This document shows positions 1 to 4,864 of a stretch of 5,726 nucleotides of DNA, piece after piece. Under the pieces are notes generated by a model that did not search any database, had not been told where the DNA came from, and saw only the letters and a list, made by a program, of their open reading frames with translations. How positions within the stretch are numbered: position 1 is the stretch's first letter; every line of letters begins with the position of its first letter. The translations under genes were made by a program, and so were the position numbers. Source of the DNA: Kofleriaceae bacterium (GTDB lineage: Bacteria; Myxococcota_A; Polyangia; Haliangiales; Haliangiaceae); assembly GCA_024642805.1 (NCBI GenBank), contig JAHEAK010000376.1:1-5726 (forward strand), in the 5' to 3' direction.

Positions 1-174
1 GGCGGGTTGGCTCAGGGCCAGATTTTGCGAGGTCGCGACAGCGCGAAATACTCCGCCCAGCAGCATCGGCTTCCAAACCAGTTCCGCTCCATGCCTGGCC
101 GCAAGGGCCTCAATCTGTGTGTAGCCGAGATAGGCGTAGGGACAGGAAAAGTCGAAATAGAACTCAATCCGCAT
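1..174 (-). CDS. 2-hydroxychromene-2-carboxylate isomerase / DsbA-family (kappa-GST-like) protein, 5' part only
   Basis: The minus strand reads 58 codons from an ATG at 174-172 to the left edge without a stop, so only the N-terminus is present (the family is usually about 200 residues). It opens with MRIEFYFDFSCPYAYLG and later has KPMLLGGVFRA. The first matches the 'FYFDFxSPYAYLA' strand-loop-helix of the thioredoxin-fold HCCA isomerases (NahD-like, kappa-class GST relatives), the second their 'P.LLGG.F.A' segment. Known members use glutathione to isomerise aromatic-degradation intermediates; others are uncharacterised DsbA-type oxidoreductases. Residue 11 is Cys where NahD-type enzymes have the glutathione-binding Ser, and the following residues are P-Y-A, so there is no CXXC pair. 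The ATG was chosen because homologues start about four residues before FYFDF. A GTG lies one codon upstream, and no clear Shine-Dalgarno sequence is seen. It is divergent from the small gene at 317. The family is fairly sure; the substrate is not. Confidence 0.85.
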   Translation of the reverse strand, partial: MRIEFYFDFSCPYAYLGYTQIEALAARHGAELVWKPMLLGGVFRAVATSQNLALSQPA

Positions 175-316
175 CACCGGAGAGTACGCCCGGCGCTGGT
201 CCCGCGCGCCGAGATGTGGCGCTGCAAGCGCAGCCCATCCTCGCCTGAGAGATCTGTGTGGGCCCAGCACGTTTGCTTTTGACTTCTAGGAAGTGGGGTG
301 AAAGAATAATTTGTAG
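175..316. promoter_or_regulatory. divergent intergenic region between the isomerase-like gene and the 91-residue ORF
   Basis: These 142 bases separate two genes that read away from each other, so promoters for both should lie here. The half next to the minus-strand gene is GC-rich. The half next to the plus-strand gene is distinctly AT-richer (about 271-316). I see no operator-like palindrome or riboswitch. The only promoter candidate I could make out is listed separately at 279-307. Confidence 0.5.
279..307 (+). promoter_or_regulatory. candidate sigma-70-type promoter for the 91-residue ORF
   Basis: TTGACT at 279-284 matches five of six bases of the -35 consensus. After a 17-base spacer, AAGAAT at 302-307 matches four of six bases of the -10 consensus. 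A start about seven bases downstream would fall only a few bases before the ATG at 317, giving an almost leaderless mRNA. That conflicts with using the GGGGTG at 295-300 as a ribosome site, so one of the two readings is probably wrong. Confidence 0.3.
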
Positions 317-592
317 ATGGCTAAAATTGTAGAAGGTTTTAAGGACGGCAAGCCTGAGCTTGGTCGCCGCACCTTCTTGGTCCCCGAGAGCCACTCGGAG
401 GTATTGGCCCTGCTTTATCACGAGCAAACCGGCATCGTCGGTGGTTTGCCCGTCGGTCCATTGAGTACGGAAGTGATGGGGGAGCACGGCATTCGCATGT
501 TCCCGGATCAAGATCCCGAAGTGCTCGAGGAAACCCGTCGCTACTTTGAAAAACTCGCTGAGCGCTTCACAAACGAATTGCCGCAAGCCTAG
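317..592 (+). CDS. hypothetical 91-residue protein
   Basis: I do not recognise the family. The ORF opens with ATG directly after an in-frame TAG at 314-316, so the start cannot lie further upstream. A purine-rich GGGGTGAAAG at 295-304 could serve as a rather distant ribosome site. The first ten codons are AT-rich, then codon use becomes GC-rich like the neighbours, which supports real coding. The product is soluble-looking and has no signal peptide, membrane segment or cysteine. Residues 1-22 (MAKIVEGFKDGKPELGRRTFLV) could form a small beta hairpin. A Gly/Pro-rich middle (GGLPVGPLS, about 42-50) follows. Residues 66-88 (from DPEVLEETRRYF) should form a charged amphipathic helix. It stands alone: divergent from the isomerase-like gene and separated by 279 bases of repeats from the next plus-strand gene. 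Coding status is likely; function is unknown. Confidence 0.7.
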   Translation: MAKIVEGFKDGKPELGRRTFLVPESHSEVLALLYHEQTGIVGGLPVGPLSTEVMGEHGIRMFPDQDPEVLEETRRYFEKLAERFTNELPQA

Positions 593-871
593 GGCAGGGC
601 ACACGGGCGCCGCTTGCGCGGGCGCTGCTTGCGCGGAACCCGAACACGGCAGTGTTGCTTGGGCGGGAGCCGAAGCGCAGTGCAGCGCTGCCAACGCGGA
701 GCGAGCGATCGCTGTGCGTGCGGGTGCCAAAGCGCAGATCGCTGCGCGTGCGGGTGCCGAAGCGCGACCTGGCGCGTTCCACGCAGAACAAGCGATCGCG
801 GCCCGCGCTTCGAGGCAAGCTCCTGGCCCCAGCCGTGTTAGCGGCAGGGTGTATCTGTTAGATTCGCCGCA
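593..871. repeat. non-coding interval with degenerate GC-rich tandem repeats, period near 30 bp
   Basis: This 279-base gap holds no gene I can support but is full of related short units. GGGCGCYGCTTGCGC occurs twice head to tail at 605-619 and 620-634 (14 of 15 identical). The 16-mer GCGGGWGCCRAAGCGC occurs at 663-678, 720-735 and 750-765, with a weaker relative at 633-648, so several copies sit 30 bases apart. Units 711-740 and 741-770 match at about 23 of 30 positions. GCGATCGC occurs at 705-712 and 792-799. Because 30 is a multiple of three, alanine-rich reading frames stay open on both strands; I take these as a by-product. It looks like a decaying minisatellite rather than a CRISPR array. 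The promoter of the lipoprotein gene presumably lies near its right end. Confidence 0.6.
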
Positions 872-2167
872 ATGAAGCTCGCGCTCGCCGCACTCCTTGC
901 GTGCTGTTCTGCGATGTCCTGCTCTGGCTCTCAACGGGGAGCCCAGTCGTGTCAGAAGGACACAGATTGCCTGGGCGGTCGCATCTGTAACGAGCATTCG
1001 CGCTGCTCGGAACCACCGCCTGGTTCCGCCGCGTATTGGAGCGATGCGGCGCCGGCACCCCTCGTCGAGCCCGATGCCAGCGTGGCCCTCATCGGCTCGC
1101 CGCCCTTTGCCATGTTTGGCGGCAACGCTCAACACACCAGCATCCTGGCCGGCGCGGCCCCCATGGATAAGCCGACCCAGAAATGGCAAGCGGACTTCGG
1201 GGATGCCATCGTCGGATCGCCCTCCGTTGGGCCCGACGGGACCATCTACGTCAGTTCGCACGATCACAAGCTGCACGCGGTCTCGCCACAGGGGCAGCTT
1301 CTGTGGAGCTTCGAGACTGCGGATCGCATTTGGAGTACCCCGGCGGTGGCCGTCGACGGAACTGTCTATACCGGTTCAGACGACGATCACCTCTACGCCA
1401 TCGACGGCAAGACGGGCGCAGAGAAGTGGCGCTTTCGGGTCGGCAGCTGCAGCGAACCGCTCGGCTTTGGGCCCGAGGGCACTCGCTGCGATGTGGATGG
1501 CGGACCGACCATCGGCAGCGATGGAACCATCTACGTGGGTGGGGATGGCCTGTATGCCGTGTGGCCAAACGGTCGCCTGCGCTGGAAGTTCGCAACCAGT
1601 GAGCACGTATCCACGGCGCCAGCGATCGGCGAGGACGGCATGATCTACATCGGTTGCCTCGACGATGCTGTCTACGCGGTTCGTTCCGATGGAACCAAGG
1701 AATGGGAGTTTCGCACCGGCTCCGATGTGGAGTCGGCCCCGACCTTGGGCGCCGATGGCACGGTGTACGTTGGAAGCGACGATCGGGCCATCTACGCCCT
1801 GGCCAGCGACGGCAGCCAAAAGTGGAAAGTTCTTACCGGCGCTCAGGTGCGTGCTTCGGCTGCCATTGGCCCCGATGGGACCATCTACATCGGTTCCTAC
1901 GACAAGAAGCTCTACGCCATCTCGCCGGATGGCGTCGTCAAGTGGCGCTTCGCAGCGGCCGATAAGATTCATGGCGCCGTCGGCATCGCCCAAAACGGCG
2001 TGCTGCTCGTCGGCGCGCAAGACGACAATTTGTATGCGCTGGCCAGCGATGGTCGGCTCCTCTGGTACCTGCCCTTTGATGCGGATGTGGACCCAACCCC
2101 CGCGCTATCGCAAGACGGCACGCTCTACATCGTAGGCGACGACCACAGCTTGCGAGCGTTTCAATAA
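872..2167 (+). CDS. secreted PQQ-repeat (eight-bladed beta-propeller) lipoprotein
   Basis: The 431-residue product starts MKLALAALLACCSAMSC, a short export signal with lipobox-like cysteines. LLA-C11 or AMS-C17 could be the lipidated residue. Four cysteines at 27, 33, 39 and 45 are each separated by five residues and carry a D-x-D-C-x-x-G core, a segment common in exported myxobacterial proteins. After a linker comes MFGGNAQHTS (81-90), the usual entry strand of PQQ-like propellers. Eight blades follow, each with a W and a 'DGTIYVGS..LYA' strand. The tryptophans lie at 105, 145, 186, 238, 278, 318, 358 and 398. Third-blade residues about 191-211 hold a 12-residue insertion with C193 and C206. 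No dehydrogenase domain or PQQ-binding residues stand out, so I infer a binding or scaffold role at the cell surface rather than an enzyme. BamB shares the fold, but nothing specific to BamB is visible. No strong ribosome site precedes the ATG. rnr begins 23 bases downstream. Confidence 0.88.
   Translation: MKLALAALLACCSAMSCSGSQRGAQSCQKDTDCLGGRICNEHSRCSEPPPGSAAYWSDAAPAPLVEPDASVALIGSPPFAMFGGNAQHTSILAGAAPMDKPTQKWQADFGDAIVGSPSVGPDGTIYVSSHDHKLHAVSPQGQLLWSFETADRIWSTPAVAVDGTVYTGSDDDHLYAIDGKTGAEKWRFRVGSCSEPLGFGPEGTRCDVDGGPTIGSDGTIYVGGDGLYAVWPNGRLRWKFATSEHVSTAPAIGEDGMIYIGCLDDAVYAVRSDGTKEWEFRTGSDVESAPTLGADGTVYVGSDDRAIYALASDGSQKWKVLTGAQVRASAAIGPDGTIYIGSYDKKLYAISPDGVVKWRFAAADKIHGAVGIAQNGVLLVGAQDDNLYALASDGRLLWYLPFDADVDPTPALSQDGTLYIVGDDHSLRAFQ
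1184..2167 (+). repeat. eight in-frame propeller blades with a 120-bp coding period
   Basis: The blade tryptophan codons recur every 120 bases (123 and 156 in the two intervals around the insertion). Each is followed by a 'GAT/GAC-GG-ACC-ATC-TAC' type segment, so the DNA itself is a diverged tandem repeat. The copies have drifted enough that recent duplication is unlikely. The repeat also keeps a long frame open on the opposite strand (1376-2020), which I do not regard as a gene. Confidence 0.7.
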
Positions 2168-2191
2168 AGAATTTTAGAGAGAAATAAAGAA
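2163..2191 (+). promoter_or_regulatory. AT-rich junction and ribosome site of rnr, with a repeated AATAAAGAA
   Basis: AATAAAGAA occurs at 2163-2171, containing the stop codon of the lipoprotein gene, and again at 2183-2191, ending on the first base of the rnr ATG. Between them, AGAGAG at 2176-2181 lies nine bases before the ATG and is the best ribosome-site candidate, though weak. The stretch is strikingly AT-rich against its surroundings, which should keep the start codon unstructured. I see no terminator between the two genes, so co-transcription is likely. Confidence 0.5.
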
Positions 2192-4860
2192 TGAGTTTAG
2201 AAAAACAAGCAGTCCTGTCTGCCTTAGGGCAGGCCTTTGCCGACGGCTTAAAAGTGAGTGGCGTCCTGGAGGCGCTGGATATGTCTCGAACCGAGCAGGG
2301 ACGCATGCGGCGCCTCCTGGAGCAGATGGTGGACGAGGGCCTGGTGGAAAAAGTCGGGCGAGGCACCTACGGTCTGGCGGCCGGAACCAAGGCCAAGGGC
2401 GGCGCCCACGCCAAGCAGGCGATGCCTGCGTCCGCTAAGAGCGGTGCACGACGAAACGACTCAGCTCGCGCGTCGGATAGCCGAGGCAGCTCGAGCAGCG
2501 CGCGAGCACAAATGCCAGGCGCTTCGAGCCCGCAGTGCGAAGGGCGCATTCGCGTCCATCCCGCCGGCTATGGTTTCGTGGTTCGCGACGACGGATTCGA
2601 AGATGTCTTCGTCCCAGAAAAGTACCGAGGTGCGGCGCTCGATGGCGATCGCGTTCTGCTCTACACCTGGCAGGGCTACAAAGGCACGGAGGGACGCGTA
2701 GAGGAGGTGCTGGCTCGCGGTCGGGCCAAGCTGACCGGTATCCTCGGCAAGTCGGCGGCTACTTTCTTCGTGACGCCAGACGATCCGCGGATCGCAACCG
2801 ATTTTGGACGCATAGGCGTCGAGGGTGGTCCCGGCGAAGCGCGCCTGGGCGACTGCGTGCTGGTCGAGATCACCGAGTATCCCACCGACGTCATGCCCCG
2901 CCTGACCGGGCGCATTGCCAAGCTACTCGGTCCGCCTGACGACCCTCGCACCGAGATTCAGAAGATCATCATCTGCGCGGATATTCCCTACGAGATGCCG
3001 GAGGAGGCACTGGCGCAAGCCGAACGCACCCCCGACGAGCTCATCGGGGAGGACTTTGCCGATCGCGTCGATCTGCGCGATCGCGACTTCCTTACTATCG
3101 ATCCCGAGACCGCCCGTGATTTCGATGACGCGATCTGCATCGAGGATGGACCAAAGGGTGGCCCGCGCGTGTGGGTCGCAGTCGCTGACGTCTCGCACTA
3201 CGTAAAGACCGGCGATGCGCTGGATCTCGAGTCGCAGATTCGAGGTGTCTCGGTCTACTTGCCTGACCAGGTCATCCCGATGTTGCCAATGAAGATTTCG
3301 GCTGGCATCTGTTCGCTCAACCCGCACGTCGATCGCTGCGCGATGGTGTGCCGGATGGACTTCGATTCGCGCATGATGCTCGTCGATAGCAGCTTCTCAG
3401 CGGCGGTGATTCGCAGCTCGGATCGTCTCGACTATCCCGGCGTCGCGGCCGCCCTCAGCGGCGACTTTCGCGGACGCCGAGAGAGCTATCGCAAGTGGGA
3501 AGCCCACCTGCAGCGCATGCACGCCCTGGCTCAGACCCTGCGCAAGCGCCGTCGCCAGCGCGGCACCCTCGAGCTCGATATTCCCGAAGCCAAGGTGGTT
3601 CTAGATGCCGACGATCCTTTGATGGTGCGCGACGTCGTGCGCTCCAAGGGCACCGAAGGGGTCAAGGAGGCCTATCAGCTGGTCGAGGAATTCATGATCG
3701 CAGCCAACGAGGCTGTCGGTGCCTTCTTCAACAGTCGCGGTCTGCACGCGGTCTGGCGCATCCACGCGCCTCCCAAAGAACAGCGAGTGGAAGAACTCGC
3801 AGAGACCCTCGGCGCCTTCGGTATCGTCGTGGATGTGGAAGACGCCCTATCACCACTGGGTATGCGCAAGGTTCTCGATCAAGTGCAGACCTTGCAGTCG
3901 GCGCAAGCGCTGTCCTTCCTGGTCTTGCGCTCGCTCACCCAGGCCGTCTATGACACGACCAACGTCGGGCACTTCGGCTTGGCTTCCAAGGAGTACATCC
4001 ACTTCACCTCGCCCATTCGACGCTACCCGGATCTCCTGACCCATCGCCTGATGAAGATGCAGCTGCACTCCGAAGGTCAGCCGTCCGGTGGCGCAGCCAA
4101 TTGGCCGCGCCTCGAGCGTGAGCAGCTGCAAGAGTTGGCAGCGGCCTGCTCATCGCACGAGCGCCGTGCAGTCGAGGCCGAGCGCGAGTCGGTGGCCATG
4201 TATCGCGCCTACTTGATGCGTGAGCACGTGGGCGAAGAGTTTCGCGGCAGGGTCACGGGAGTTACCCACTTTGGTGCCTTCGTCGAGATCGATTCTCCCT
4301 TCGTCGAAGGACTCATCAAGGTCGACAGCCTCGGCGACGACTTCTTTGACTTCGATGCCACGCTCTTGCAGCTCAGTGGTCGTCGCACAGGCTTCACGCT
4401 CTCGCTTGGCGACGAGATCGATGTGGTGGTCCTGAATGTCTCGGTCGGACTGCGACGCATCGAGCTTGGTCTGGTGTCGGGGGCGATGGAGGCGGCCGCC
4501 GACAAGGGGACGCGCAAGAGCACGACCCGCGCGACGAGACGAGACGAGCGTGGCCAGCGTGGCGAGCGCGGCGAGCGCAACGAGCGCAACGAGCGTGGCG
4601 AGCGCGGGCGCTGGCCAGATCGCGCGCGTTCCGCTGACAAGGGCGCCAAGGAGACGCCGCGTCACGGCAGCAAGGGCAAGCGCAACGAGCGCGCCAAAGC
4701 CGGACTGGTCAATCACCGCGGACCTGGCAGCGTCGGCGCGCGCGGCCAAGCGCCCAAGGCTGGCGGTGGCAAGAGCGGCTCGGGTTCTGGCAAGGGCCAG
4801 GGCGCGGGCAAGAGTTCGGCCGGCAAGAAGAAGCCTGGCGGCCGGCGCAAGAAGCGCTAG
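2191..4860 (+). CDS. rnr: ribonuclease R (RNB-family 3'-5' exoribonuclease)
   Basis: This 889-residue enzyme degrades structured RNA from the 3' end in the cytoplasm. Domains in order are: a winged-helix segment (about 1-63); a low-complexity Ala/Ser/Arg linker (64-116); two cold-shock/OB domains (about 117-175 and 178-245); the RNB catalytic domain (about 291-620); an S1 domain (about 681-763, GEEFRGRVTGVTHFGAFVEI); and a basic tail (764-889). The metal-binding aspartates stand in IDPETARDFDDA as D304, D310, D312 and D313. The RNB signature HFGLASKEYIHFTSPIRRYPD covers 594-614 with the expected H618. The N-terminal winged helix, S1 domain and basic tail favour RNase R over RNase II. E. coli RNase R is somewhat shorter (about 813), the difference lying mainly in linker and tail. 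The ATG follows AGAGAG by nine bases and begins directly with the winged helix. The gene follows the propeller lipoprotein by 23 bases and converges with the kinase gene, four bases between stops. Confidence 0.97.
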   Translation: MSLEKQAVLSALGQAFADGLKVSGVLEALDMSRTEQGRMRRLLEQMVDEGLVEKVGRGTYGLAAGTKAKGGAHAKQAMPASAKSGARRNDSARASDSRGSSSSARAQMPGASSPQCEGRIRVHPAGYGFVVRDDGFEDVFVPEKYRGAALDGDRVLLYTWQGYKGTEGRVEEVLARGRAKLTGILGKSAATFFVTPDDPRIATDFGRIGVEGGPGEARLGDCVLVEITEYPTDVMPRLTGRIAKLLGPPDDPRTEIQKIIICADIPYEMPEEALAQAERTPDELIGEDFADRVDLRDRDFLTIDPETARDFDDAICIEDGPKGGPRVWVAVADVSHYVKTGDALDLESQIRGVSVYLPDQVIPMLPMKISAGICSLNPHVDRCAMVCRMDFDSRMMLVDSSFSAAVIRSSDRLDYPGVAAALSGDFRGRRESYRKWEAHLQRMHALAQTLRKRRRQRGTLELDIPEAKVVLDADDPLMVRDVVRSKGTEGVKEAYQLVEEFMIAANEAVGAFFNSRGLHAVWRIHAPPKEQRVEELAETLGAFGIVVDVEDALSPLGMRKVLDQVQTLQSAQALSFLVLRSLTQAVYDTTNVGHFGLASKEYIHFTSPIRRYPDLLTHRLMKMQLHSEGQPSGGAANWPRLEREQLQELAAACSSHERRAVEAERESVAMYRAYLMREHVGEEFRGRVTGVTHFGAFVEIDSPFVEGLIKVDSLGDDFFDFDATLLQLSGRRTGFTLSLGDEIDVVVLNVSVGLRRIELGLVSGAMEAAADKGTRKSTTRATRRDERGQRGERGERNERNERGERGRWPDRARSADKGAKETPRHGSKGKRNERAKAGLVNHRGPGSVGARGQAPKAGGGKSGSGSGKGQGAGKSSAGKKKPGGRRKKR
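4543..4605 (+). repeat. 9-bp coding minisatellite in the rnr tail
   Basis: Seven consecutive 9-base units (GACGAGCGT, GGCCAGCGT, GGCGAGCGC twice, AACGAGCGC, AACGAGCGT, GGCGAGCGC) encode DER-GQR-GER-GER-NER-NER-GER, residues 785-805. The period is a multiple of three, so gain or loss of a unit keeps the frame. The rest of the tail is Gly/Lys/Arg-rich and ends GGRRKKR. Such RGx-type tails usually bind RNA; that role is inferred here. Confidence 0.75.
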
Positions 4861-4864
4861 CTGC

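Noticed and set aside
605..770. CRISPR-like short repeats
   Set aside because: The copies are degenerate and head to tail or irregularly spaced, with no unique spacers and no cas genes.
546..875. Plus-strand alanine-rich frame overlapping the end of the 91-residue ORF
   Set aside because: It starts inside another gene, has no ribosome site and consists largely of the tandem repeat; noted only as a possible remnant.
164..1276. Long minus-strand open frame of 370 codons
   Set aside because: It runs antisense to two real genes and through the repeat tract, is Ala/Arg-rich with no recognisable domain, and stays open because of high GC and the in-frame repeat period.
1376..2020. Minus-strand frame of 214 codons with VDG-like repeats
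   Set aside because: It is the mirror image of the propeller blade repeat on the opposite strand.
872..2167. Assignment of the propeller lipoprotein as BamB or as a PQQ-dependent dehydrogenase
   Set aside because: The eight-bladed fold fits both, but the Cys-rich N-terminal segment, the lack of dehydrogenase catalytic features and the lack of BamB neighbours do not support either name.
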